From Spirochaetota bacterium (GTDB lineage Bacteria; Spirochaetota; Spirochaetia; SZUA-6), in the NCBI GenBank assembly GCA_003641675.1, contig QNBI01000043.1:1-9546 (forward strand): a DNA stretch of 9,546 nucleotides. The letters are read 5' to 3'. A program made the translations under genes and the position numbers. Below the pieces are notes generated by a model. The model was not told the origin of the DNA, did not search any database, and saw only the letters and a list, made by a program, of their open reading frames with translations. Below, piece after piece: positions 1 to 6,555 of the stretch. The first letter of the stretch is position 1, and each line of letters starts with the position of its first letter.

Positions 1-960
1 ATTCTCGGAGGCTGGCTTGCAGTTCGAAAAGTAATCACCGTTGGAGATATCCAGGCTTTCATTCAGTATGTCCGGAATTTCACCCGCCCGATCACTCAGC
101 TTGCAAACATATCCAATGTTCTACAGCAGACGGCAGCAGCGGCAGAGCGGGTTTTTGAGTTTCTCTCCGAAGATGAGGAAACTCCCGAAACAAAGAATCC
201 GGTTAAGCCTGTAAATGTAAAAGGCGAAGTCCAATTCCGAAATGTACGATTCGGCTATTCTGAAGAAAAGATAATTATCAACAATTTTTCCGCTCTTGCC
301 GAAGCAGGGCATAAAATAGCGATAGTCGGTCCTACAGGAGCGGGAAAGACAACTATGGTAAAACTGCTCATGCGGTACTACGATGTAACAGGCGGTTCAA
401 TCTTGATCGACAGCCATAATATCAAGAATTTCACCCGGAGCGATCTTCGCAAAATGTTCGGAATGGTTCTTCAGGATACATGGCTCTTCAATGGAACTAT
501 TATGGAAAATATCCGCTACGGCCGTCCAGATGCAGCAGACGAGGAGGTTATTGCGGCAGCTAAAACCGCATATGCTGACCATTTCATTAAAACCCTAACA
601 AACGGGTACGGGATGGTAATTAATGAAGAAGCAAACAATATCTCGGCTGGCCAAAAGCAGCTGTTAACCATTGCCCGGGCAATTCTTGCCAATCCAAAAA
701 TACTAATCCTCGATGAAGCCACCAGTTCGGTTGATACACTCACTGAAATTCTTATTCAAAAAGCTATGGACAACCTTATGAAAGACCGTACAAGCTTCGT
801 TATCGCCCATCGTCTTTCAACAGTTCGAGATGCAGATTTAATACTGGTAATGCGTAACGGAGATATAGTTGAGCAGGGAACCCACAACGAGCTACTTGCC
901 GCTAAAGGCTTCTATGCTGAAATCTACAACAGTCAATTCGACTATACCGAAGCGGTATAA
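1..960 (+). CDS. ABC exporter, fused permease/ATPase, C-terminal part (5' end outside window)
   Basis: The frame is open from base 1 to the TAA at 958-960, giving 319 residues that lack most of the transmembrane domain of a roughly 580-600-residue half-transporter. The first 60 or so residues are the end of the permease domain (IQYVRNFTRPITQLANISN is typical of type-I exporters). The nucleotide-binding domain follows: Walker A GPTGAGKTT (residues 110-118), Q-loop VLQD (Q158), signature SAGQ (215-218), Walker B ILILDE (D238, E239), D-loop SSVD and H-loop histidine H270. All catalytic residues are present, so this is an ATP-hydrolysing subunit. The signature reads ISAGQ rather than LSGGQ, a variation I associate with heterodimeric exporters, so a partner half-transporter may lie upstream outside the window. 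It would act in the inner membrane, exporting drugs, lipids or peptides. The substrate cannot be told from the sequence. Confidence 0.95.
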   Translation: MLGGWLAVRKVITVGDIQAFIQYVRNFTRPITQLANISNVLQQTAAAAERVFEFLSEDEETPETKNPVKPVNVKGEVQFRNVRFGYSEEKIIINNFSALAEAGHKIAIVGPTGAGKTTMVKLLMRYYDVTGGSILIDSHNIKNFTRSDLRKMFGMVLQDTWLFNGTIMENIRYGRPDAADEEVIAAAKTAYADHFIKTLTNGYGMVINEEANNISAGQKQLLTIARAILANPKILILDEATSSVDTLTEILIQKAMDNLMKDRTSFVIAHRLSTVRDADLILVMRNGDIVEQGTHNELLAAKGFYAEIYNSQFDYTEAV

Positions 961-1174
961 TACTCCGAATTCTGCCGGGCCGCAATATTCCTCTGCCGAT
1001 AATTCCCAGAATTATTCCCACGACTTAAGCAGACTGGCACCCGTGCTCTTAGTAATCTTGTTTATGAAAAAATCAAACCTATAATCCTTAAGGGAATCCG
1101 TGCCGGTATGTGATGCCATCCGTACAGAACGTAAGGCGGAAATCTAAAAAGGGCAGTTTTAAACCTCCTGGGAA
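961..1174. other. Intergenic region between convergent genes, no convincing gene
   Basis: These 214 bases separate the ends of the ABC gene and the leftward EEP gene. Every frame is interrupted within about 40 codons. A good Shine-Dalgarno-like AGGAGG sits on the minus strand at 1165-1170, just past the EEP stop, but is followed by CTG rather than ATG and only about 29 codons. A small AT-rich inverted repeat lies at 999-1015. I see no GC-rich hairpin with a T-run. The stretch may hold the remains of a decayed gene, but no family is recognisable. Confidence 0.6.
999..1015. repeat. Short perfect inverted repeat (7-bp arms, 3-base loop)
   Basis: ATAATTC, CCA, GAATTAT forms a perfect 7-bp stem with a three-base loop, 38 bases after the ABC stop codon. 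Six of the seven base pairs in the stem are A-T and no T-run follows, so it would be a poor intrinsic terminator. It could be chance in AT-rich spacer DNA. Confidence 0.35.
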
Positions 1175-2227
1175 TTATCTCTGTTCCAGCACAATAATAA
1201 GCGGAAGATGGTCGGAGTACCCTTCACGGCTCTTTAAAAAGGACCACCTCTTGGGATATCCCGTATCGGGAGAAAGTAAAAATGAATTTTTCATAACACG
1301 GAAATTGCCCGATTCATAAGTTAAACCCTTATTATCGAACAGGCCGTAAGAGAGCAGAATATGATCCGGCGTTTCCCATTTTCTCCTATAGACATAACTT
1401 CCCACATCTTTTCCGTTTAAACGTCTTATAAGTTCATACCACGGATCGTACAGAATTATTCTGGAAGAGACGAATAATTTTTCCGGAATACCAGATAAGA
1501 AAATACTCGATTTAAAGTATTCCTCCGGTACAGTTTCTGCAGCAGGAATAAAGGCAGTTTCGTACTTTTTACCCGCGGTAATGTACTCATCAATATCATC
1601 ATTGAAATCACCGCAGACAACTATATCCGCATTAGGATTCACCGTATGGATTTCCTTAAGCCGCTTTATAAGAACCCCGGCTGCTTCTCTTCTTGAAATT
1701 TCGGTAACCGCCTTCCCGCCGCTCTTCGATTTCCAGTGATTATCAAAAAGATACAGCAATCTTCCGTTTACCGAAATATCGGCCTCTAAAATATTACGCA
1801 CAGGGTACTCCCCCCAGCCGCTTACATAGTAGGAGTGCACCTGCTTAACCGGATATCTGCTAATAATTCCTACATTCGTGGCAAGTCGGCTTTTAGGAAC
1901 TATAACAATGTAGTTATAGTTCATATTCTTAAGGTAACCTTCTACAAGCTTATTAAGAGTATTCTTATTTTCAACTTCCTGAAGTGCAATAATATCAGGG
2001 CCCTTTTTGGACGACGCCTTAATAACCCTGGAGATAGATGCCAGCTTTTTATAGAAAAGCTCGCTGTTCCATTTTCCTCTTCCGGGGTCGTACTCTTTAT
2101 ACTCTGTTCCGTTATCCACATTATCAAAGAGGTTCTCAACATTATAGGACATTACAGTCACTTTGGGATGAAAGGAGAGTGAAAAGCTTAAAAGCAGAAC
2201 CGAAACTATTTTGTTAAAAAGCAACAT
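1175..2227 (-). CDS. Exported endonuclease/exonuclease/phosphatase (EEP) family hydrolase
   Basis: This 350-residue protein carries the metal-dependent phosphodiesterase fold of the DNase I/ExoIII/inositol-phosphatase superfamily. Visible motifs in order are MSYNVENLFD (26-35, N29), ALQEVEN (81-87, metal-binding E84), NH at 163-164, GDFND (206-210, D207 and N209), PDHILL (287-292) and the catalytic SDHLPL (338-343, D339 and H340). The active site therefore looks complete. Residues 1-19 form a short lysine-containing start followed by a hydrophobic leucine/serine run, a plausible signal peptide with no lipobox cysteine, so a periplasmic or secreted enzyme is expected. The ATG at 2225-2227 is preceded by AAGGGA a few bases upstream and keeps the signal peptide. 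The substrate (nucleic acid, phospholipid or sugar phosphate) is not determined by these motifs. It appears monocistronic, with its own promoter in the divergent spacer. Confidence 0.9.
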   Translation of the reverse strand: MLLFNKIVSVLLLSFSLSFHPKVTVMSYNVENLFDNVDNGTEYKEYDPGRGKWNSELFYKKLASISRVIKASSKKGPDIIALQEVENKNTLNKLVEGYLKNMNYNYIVIVPKSRLATNVGIISRYPVKQVHSYYVSGWGEYPVRNILEADISVNGRLLYLFDNHWKSKSGGKAVTEISRREAAGVLIKRLKEIHTVNPNADIVVCGDFNDDIDEYITAGKKYETAFIPAAETVPEEYFKSSIFLSGIPEKLFVSSRIILYDPWYELIRRLNGKDVGSYVYRRKWETPDHILLSYGLFDNKGLTYESGNFRVMKNSFLLSPDTGYPKRWSFLKSREGYSDHLPLIIVLEQR

Positions 2228-2252
2228 AATTCCCTTTTTCTAATAATAAATA

Positions 2253-2281
2253 ACAATAGATGTATTTAGACTTCTGGTCAA
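2253..2281 (-). promoter_or_regulatory. Probable sigma-70 promoter of the EEP gene
   Basis: On the minus strand TTGACC (2281-2276) and TATTGT (2258-2253) are separated by exactly 17 bases. The -10 box ends 25 bases before the EEP start codon. Five of six bases match in the -35 box and four of six in the -10 box. The spacing and position are right, but the DNA is AT-rich, so this remains a motif-based prediction. Confidence 0.5.
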
Positions 2282-2313
2282 CATAGACTTGCTTGTATAA
2301 GCTATTTCTCTAC

Positions 2314-2343
2314 TTGACATCTCTACAATATTAATTCAATAAT
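2314..2343 (+). promoter_or_regulatory. Probable sigma-70 promoter of the histidine-kinase locus
   Basis: A perfect TTGACA at 2314-2319 is followed after 18 bases by AATAAT (2338-2343), five of six bases of the -10 consensus. It lies about 70 bases before the ATG at 2415. The -10 box lies within a perfect 10-base palindrome, AATAATTATT (2338-2347). The adjoining segment to 2414 is very AT-rich, with a GGGG at 2400-2403 as the only ribosome-binding-site candidate. Confidence 0.5.
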
Positions 2344-2414
2344 TATTATAACTATGATACTAATATTATTTTAATGTATCTGGAAAATCTCTTTATTTTG
2401 GGGATAAACGTATA

Positions 2415-2933
2415 ATGCCGGAAGAACAATCGGAACATTACAGACTTCTTTTTCTAGACAACCCGGTAGCAATTCTGGAAGAAGATTATTCGAAAGTAAA
2501 AACAGCAATAGATAAATTAAAAGCTCGGAAAATATCAAATTTTTCCAATTACTTTGATATGCACCCTGAAACTGTCGAAGAGCTTAGAAAAAGCACAATT
2601 ATTACAGATGTAAATAGCGCAGCTCTAAAACTCTACAATGCTGAATCCAAAAATGACTTTATCATATCTATTGATAATTTTTTTACAGGTGATTCCAGCC
2701 ATTTTTTCAAAGAACAGTTAATTATAATAGCGGAAGGCGGCGGCAGTTTTAAAGCGGAACTTAAAAACCGGGCTTTAAACGGCGAAATATTGAATATATT
2801 TATTTCCATTAATTTTCCGGCAACTAAAGAAGAGTATAGGCACATTCCGGTAACAATTATCGATATAGGGAAAGGCAGAGTATATTCTAAACGGAGAGAA
2901 AATCTGTATAGAATCCAGGACCAGTACCTATAA
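2415..2933 (+). pseudogene. Fragment 1 of the kinase: N-terminal PAS domain
   Basis: This 172-codon open frame starts with ATG. Residues 1 to about 150 form a PAS domain of a type common at the front of sensor kinases, recognisable from NPVAILEEDYSKVK, the YFDMHPETVEEL segment, TDVNSAALKLYNA and the closing VTIIDI. After VTIIDI the frame runs into about 22 residues that do not fit (from GKGRVYS) and stops at TAA 2931-2933. In the +1-shifted frame from about 2870 the sequence becomes PAS-like again, so this tail is out-of-frame translation. It has no transmembrane segment, so the sensor was probably cytosolic. Confidence 0.75.
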
Positions 2934-3021
2934 GAATTCCAGAGGGGAAATCCTAACAGTAGCACAGATTATAGATATTACAGAACGTAAAAAACGGGAA
3001 GATGAAACCAGGAAATTATAG

Positions 3022-4158
3022 GCAATCATAGAACAGAGGCCGCTCTCCATTTTTATTACAGACTTTAACGGCAACATAAAATTTGTGAATGAGCAGTTCC
3101 CAAAGCAGACAGGTTACTCCTACAGAGAAGTAAAGGATAAAACACCCCGTATTTTTAAATCCGGAGAACATCCTGAAAGCTTTTATAAAGAGTTGTGGAA
3201 TACTATTACATCCGGGGAAACATGGTACGGAGAACTTCACAATAAAAGAAAAGACGGTAAACTCTTCTGGGGAAAAACAATTATAAGCCCCATATTCAAC
3301 AATAGAGGCGGTATTACGAATTTTGCAGGTATTAAAGAAGATATAACAAACCAGAAAATACTAAAGCAGAAGCTTGAGAGATCACATAAACTCGAAATAC
3401 TGGGACAGTTTGCAGGAGGAATTGCCCACGATTTCAACAACATACTCACAGTTATTAACGGTTACAGCACATTAATACTGGATTCTCTGGATAAGAACAG
3501 CATGATACGTGATGACATTAAACAGATTAAATCTGCAGGCGAAAGGGCTACTGCACTTACAAGACAGCTCCTGATGTTCAGTAAAACCAGAATAAAGAAC
3601 CAGCGCGTAGTTAACATTAACAGGGAAATAAAGAATGCCGTTAAAATGCTAAAAAGGCTTATCGGAGAAGATATCCAGCTTAAGTTTAAACTGGCCGATA
3701 GACTTTTAAATATCAAGGCAGATCCTGCCCAGATAGACCAGGTTATTATGAATTTGGCAGTTAATTCACATGATGCCATGCCCTATGGCGGTATGTTGAT
3801 AATATCCAACTCCAATAGGACAGTCGATGAAAGTTTTTTAATACGGCACCCGGATACAGCACCGGGAGAGTACGCTGAAGTTATAGTGAAGGACACGGGA
3901 ACCGGAATGGATAAAGTTACTGCAGAAAGAATATTTGAGCCCTTCTTCACAACAAAGGGGAAGGAACATGAAACCGGATTAGGGCTGTCTACTGTTTATG
4001 GAATTGTAAAACAAAATAAGGGATATATAGAAGTGGAAAGCGAAAAGGAAAAGAGAACCAGTTTTACAATTCTGTTTCCTGTTGTACATGAAACAGAAGA
4101 GAAAAAAATAAAAATCAGCATAAAGACTAAAATTAAAAAAACTGGACAATACTTATAG
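3022..4158 (+). pseudogene. Fragment 2 of the kinase: PAS, HisKA and HATPase core
   Basis: The frame is open from after the TAG at 3019 to TAG 4156-4158. A PAS domain with its PAC tail (FITDFNGNIKFVNEQF to GIKEDIT, about 3052-3351) leads through a short helix into HisKA with H-box GGIAHDFNN, phosphoaccepting His at 3427-3429. The HATPase domain has N-box NLAVNSHDAM (Asn at 3763), G1 DTGTGM (3892), F-box IFEPFFTTK and G2 GLGLSTVYGIV (from 3976). All kinase motifs are intact. The only early in-frame start is the GTG at 3085, which cuts into the PAS domain and has no ribosome-binding site, so expression as a separate kinase is doubtful. The last few residues (QYL) are out of frame relative to the receiver linker. 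Confidence 0.75.
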
Positions 4159-4163
4159 TGTAG

Positions 4164-4508
4164 GACGAAGAACCTGTCCGCAATATAGCAGAACAGCTTC
4201 TTCTAAAAGCAGGATGCAAAGTACTTACCGCTAAAAACGGCAAAGAGGCCTTAGAGATTCATAAAACGTATTCGGGGAATATTGACCTTCTTCTCACAGA
4301 TGTTATAATGCCACTTATGAATGTCAATATCCTGTCAAATACAATTGTTAAAGACAGGCCCGAGATTAAGACCGTTTTTATGTCGGGGTACACCTCCGAT
4401 ATTATAAATAGGCAGAATATTTCAGGTAGTGAAATACTATTGCTGCGGGAACCCTTTGAACCGGAAGAACTGTTAACTATAATTAACAAAGCGCTTAAAA
4501 GCACTTAA
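4164..4508 (+). pseudogene. Fragment 3 of the kinase: degenerate receiver domain
   Basis: This is a response-regulator receiver in frame 3, open after TAG 4161-4163, which replaces the first acidic pocket residue (TILIV-stop-DEEPVR). The phosphoacceptor aspartate survives in LLLTDVIMP (GAT 4299-4301), and MSGYTSD supplies the usual Ser/Thr position. The normally invariant lysine before the proline of KPF is glutamate here (REPF, GAA 4449-4451), and the MPGMNG loop reads MPLMNV. These changes suggest relaxed selection. The internal ATG at 4308 falls after the phosphorylation site, so a 66-residue product from it could not be a working receiver. Confidence 0.7.
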
Positions 4509-4525
4509 CAGAGAGAAAACAAATA

Positions 4526-5152
4526 ATGCCAAAGACAGCCCCGTTTAATGAACATTTAAATGAATATGAACTCTGGTTTAAGGATAATCCGGGTTATTAT
4601 AGATCCGAACTGGAGGCGGTAAGGCATTTTATTCCCGACCCACATGGTTTTGCAGAGTTAGGTGTGGGAAGCGGGCTATTTGCAGAACCGCTCGGTATAA
4701 AAAAAGGTATTGAGCCATCAGCCAAAATGGCAGAGGCTGCCAGAAAACGCGGGATAGATGTAATAGACGGAACAGGAGAGAATATTCCGTTAAAGGACAG
4801 CAGTACAGAGGGAATACTCATGGTAACCACGATCTGTTTTCTGGATGATACGGAAAAAAGTATTAAAGAAATATACAGAGTCTTAAAAAAAGGCGGAAAA
4901 CTTGTAATCGGTTTTGTTGACAGAGACAGTCCCATTGGAAGAGTCTATATGCAGATAAAAGAAAAGAGTGTTTTTTACAGGGATGCGGTATTTTATACCA
5001 CAGAGGAAGTTATTCGGTATGTAAAAGAGGCTGGGTTCGGAAATATTGAAACCGTGCAGACCCTTTTTCCCGATTTAACTCCAAATGATACTCATCCTTT
5101 AAAGGCCGGTTACGGCGAAGGAAGCTTTGTCGTTGTCTCCTGTGAAAAATGA
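4526..5152 (+). CDS. Class I SAM-dependent methyltransferase
   Basis: This 208-residue protein has a Rossmann-fold methyltransferase of the Methyltransf_11/UbiE-like type. Motif I is ELGVGSG (44-50), the acidic residue that should bind the ribose hydroxyls of SAM is E63 in GIEPS, DGTGENIP (81-88) follows strand 3, and ILMVTTICFLDD (97-108) is the motif-IV strand. EIYRVLKKGGKLVIGF (115-130) is the usual helix and strand after it. All expected SAM-site elements are present and the length is normal. The acceptor substrate cannot be read from the sequence. The ATG at 4526 follows a weak GAGAGA ribosome-binding site about ten bases upstream. It lies 17 bases after the decayed kinase and has no obvious promoter of its own, so it probably depended on the kinase promoter. 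Confidence 0.9.
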   Translation: MPKTAPFNEHLNEYELWFKDNPGYYRSELEAVRHFIPDPHGFAELGVGSGLFAEPLGIKKGIEPSAKMAEAARKRGIDVIDGTGENIPLKDSSTEGILMVTTICFLDDTEKSIKEIYRVLKKGGKLVIGFVDRDSPIGRVYMQIKEKSVFYRDAVFYTTEEVIRYVKEAGFGNIETVQTLFPDLTPNDTHPLKAGYGEGSFVVVSCEK

Positions 5153-5159
5153 GTCCGCA

Positions 5160-5187
5160 GGCTTTGCCAAATCTGTAGGGCAGAACC
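5160..5187. terminator. Possible bidirectional hairpin terminator between convergent genes
   Basis: GGCTTTGCC (5160-5168) and GGCAGAACC (5179-5187) can pair over nine positions with one C-A mismatch and one G-U wobble, around a ten-base loop. It sits in the 44-base gap between the methyltransferase stop and the transporter stop, where a shared terminator is expected. A run of five T occurs on the minus-strand side several bases after the stem, and only ATATTT on the plus side. This is weak support. Confidence 0.35.
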
Positions 5188-5196
5188 ATATTTCCC

Positions 5197-6555
5197 CTAT
5201 CGTTTAAGTTTTCCTGCTATCTCTTTTTCAGGATATTTAATCATTGCGGCAAGGCCTATTAACGCTACAGCACTTCCTGCAACAAGCGCCAGACGTACGC
5301 CTAAGGGATTGCTTATATCCTTTCCGAATGCCGAGTAGAGAAGAGCAAGGGTAGCTGTGGATATTCCCAGATTGAGTTTCATAAAGAAACCCTGTACGCC
5401 GAAATACATCGCTTCCCGCCTTTCACCTGTTACCACAAAGTCAAGATCACATAAATCGGAGAGAAGCACATTGGGAATAACTAAAAGAATTGCAACAGGA
5501 AATCCCATTAACGCTATTGCAGTTAACCCCCAGATTTTTGCATTTACAGAAGTTAATCCGGAAATTGAAACTATCACTGAAAGTACGGAGAAGGTAAGAA
5601 GCCCTAAAATCATTGTGAGTTTTTTTCCGTATTTGCGGGCCAGCATACCCACAAAGGGGAAACAGACAGCTGCAGAAGCAATTAATATGGAAAACATATT
5701 GCTTGCAAATGCCTCATCGCCTTTTAAAAGTGTAACGCCTATATGTATAGCGGATGACCTTACTATATTAAATAAAAACCATAGAGCTATGTTGGAAATA
5801 AGGTATATTACAAAGGGACGGCTGCTGATTGTTTTTTTAAACGATTTAAAAAGCGGCGTTGTACTCGGTTTTGCATCGGAGAATCTCCTTTCATCCACAA
5901 CAATTACAGCAAAGTATGCGAGTAAAGCACCGGTTAATGCAAAAATTACGGCCATCTTTCTATACGAAACTACGGGGCTTTCCGTTTTCATAAAATGTCC
6001 CAGCAGGAGCGGACCTCCTATCATTACAATACCCGCACCAATAAGAGAAAAGTATGCCTGCGACGTTGTTAAACCTATACGCTCTTTATTTGTATGCCCC
6101 AATTCCGGGATTAATGAAAGGTAAGGCCCAACATAGACGGTAAAGAAAAAAAAGTACATGCCGAATACAATAGCAAGGTAAATTCCATTTTTAAGAGAAG
6201 TTGCAGGGATAGGCGGAAAAAATATCAGGATCACGCTCACTGCCAGAGGAAGTGCTCCGATAAGGAGGAATGTGCGCCTTCTTCCCAGAGGAGATTTAGA
6301 ACGGTCCGACCACGATGCAATAAGAGGGTCGGAAACGGCATCTACAATACGCCCCAATATCATAATTGCCCCTAAAACCGTAATAACACCCAGGTATCTT
6401 CTGCTTGGAATAAACTGTATCATCCCCTTTGCTATCTCCTCCTTTGGAGGAAGCAAGAAAGCGACATAGAAAGTCATTAGAATGGAATCTATCATGTTCC
6501 AACCTGCAGTAGACAAATTGTATAAAAACCTCCGTAAGCCCTTAAAATCCTCCAT
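5197..6555 (-). CDS. GPH/MelB-type cation symporter (MFS superfamily)
   Basis: This roughly 452-residue, very hydrophobic protein fits 12 transmembrane helices of the glycoside-pentoside-hexuronide:cation symporter family. The family hallmark is seen in the N-terminal half: GRIVDAVSDPL, whose aspartates correspond to the cation-binding region of MelB, followed by the loop WSDRSKSPLGRRR (about residues 68-94). GPYLSLIPEL follows near 143-152. In the C-terminal half, TGERREAMYFG (near residue 375) is the family's cytoplasmic loop signature. I chose the ATG at 6555 over the one at 6573, because AGGAGGT lies five bases before 6555 and the 6573 ATG falls just upstream of that Shine-Dalgarno. The start overlaps the nitrilase end by 14 bases. 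The solute is unknown; family members carry sugars, glycosides and other small organic compounds. The gene ends with TAG. Confidence 0.9.
   Translation of the reverse strand: MEDFKGLRRFLYNLSTAGWNMIDSILMTFYVAFLLPPKEEIAKGMIQFIPSRRYLGVITVLGAIMILGRIVDAVSDPLIASWSDRSKSPLGRRRTFLLIGALPLAVSVILIFFPPIPATSLKNGIYLAIVFGMYFFFFTVYVGPYLSLIPELGHTNKERIGLTTSQAYFSLIGAGIVMIGGPLLLGHFMKTESPVVSYRKMAVIFALTGALLAYFAVIVVDERRFSDAKPSTTPLFKSFKKTISSRPFVIYLISNIALWFLFNIVRSSAIHIGVTLLKGDEAFASNMFSILIASAAVCFPFVGMLARKYGKKLTMILGLLTFSVLSVIVSISGLTSVNAKIWGLTAIALMGFPVAILLVIPNVLLSDLCDLDFVVTGERREAMYFGVQGFFMKLNLGISTATLALLYSAFGKDISNPLGVRLALVAGSAVALIGLAAMIKYPEKEIAGKLKR

Larger units (their letters stand above)
2415..4508 (+). pseudogene. Decayed hybrid sensor histidine kinase (PAS-PAS'-PAS-HisKA-HATPase-REC)
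   Basis: Read across frames, the locus is one hybrid two-component kinase. PAS1 lies in frame 3 (2415 to about 2868). The last 40 or so residues of a second PAS, a third PAS, HisKA and HATPase lie in frame 1 (about 2870-4145), and a receiver lies in frame 3 (4146-4508). Four lesions are visible: loss of most of PAS2 with a frame change near 2870-2885, TAG at 3019-3021, loss of one base in a glycine codon near 4145, and TAG at 4161-4163. The join restores the usual linker, TERKKRED then DETRKL-stop-AIIEQ, and the receiver start TILIV-stop-DEEPVR. An intact version would sense a ligand or redox state through its PAS domains and signal by phosphorelay. The methyltransferase gene follows 17 bases later. 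Clustered sequencing errors are an alternative explanation for part of the damage, but not for the lost PAS half. Confidence 0.85.

Noticed and set aside
1835..2182. 115-codon plus-strand open frame opposite the EEP gene
   Set aside because: It lies antisense to the catalytic N-terminal half of the EEP hydrolase and has no family features.
4134..4158. Programmed -1 frameshift at the A7 run 4135-4141 to join kinase and receiver
   Set aside because: In frame 1 the two AAA codons are preceded by T, so the P-site codon would re-pair with TAA after slippage. The joined frame meets TAG at 4161 anyway. A one-base deletion in the glycine codon near 4145 restores the expected linker better.
3019..4163. 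Amber codon reassignment as explanation for both in-frame TAG codons
   Set aside because: The locus also has two frame changes and a degraded receiver, and the neighbouring symporter gene ends normally at TAG. Ordinary gene decay is simpler.
4308..4508. Separate 66-residue gene from the ATG at 4308
   Set aside because: It is the end of the receiver domain, starting after the phosphoacceptor Asp, with no ribosome-binding site. It belongs to the broken kinase.
5357..6124. 255-codon open frame on the plus strand opposite the symporter
   Set aside because: It is fully antisense to a gene with clear family motifs, is rich in Ser, Thr, Ile and Lys in the manner of a reverse-strand shadow, and has no recognisable domain.
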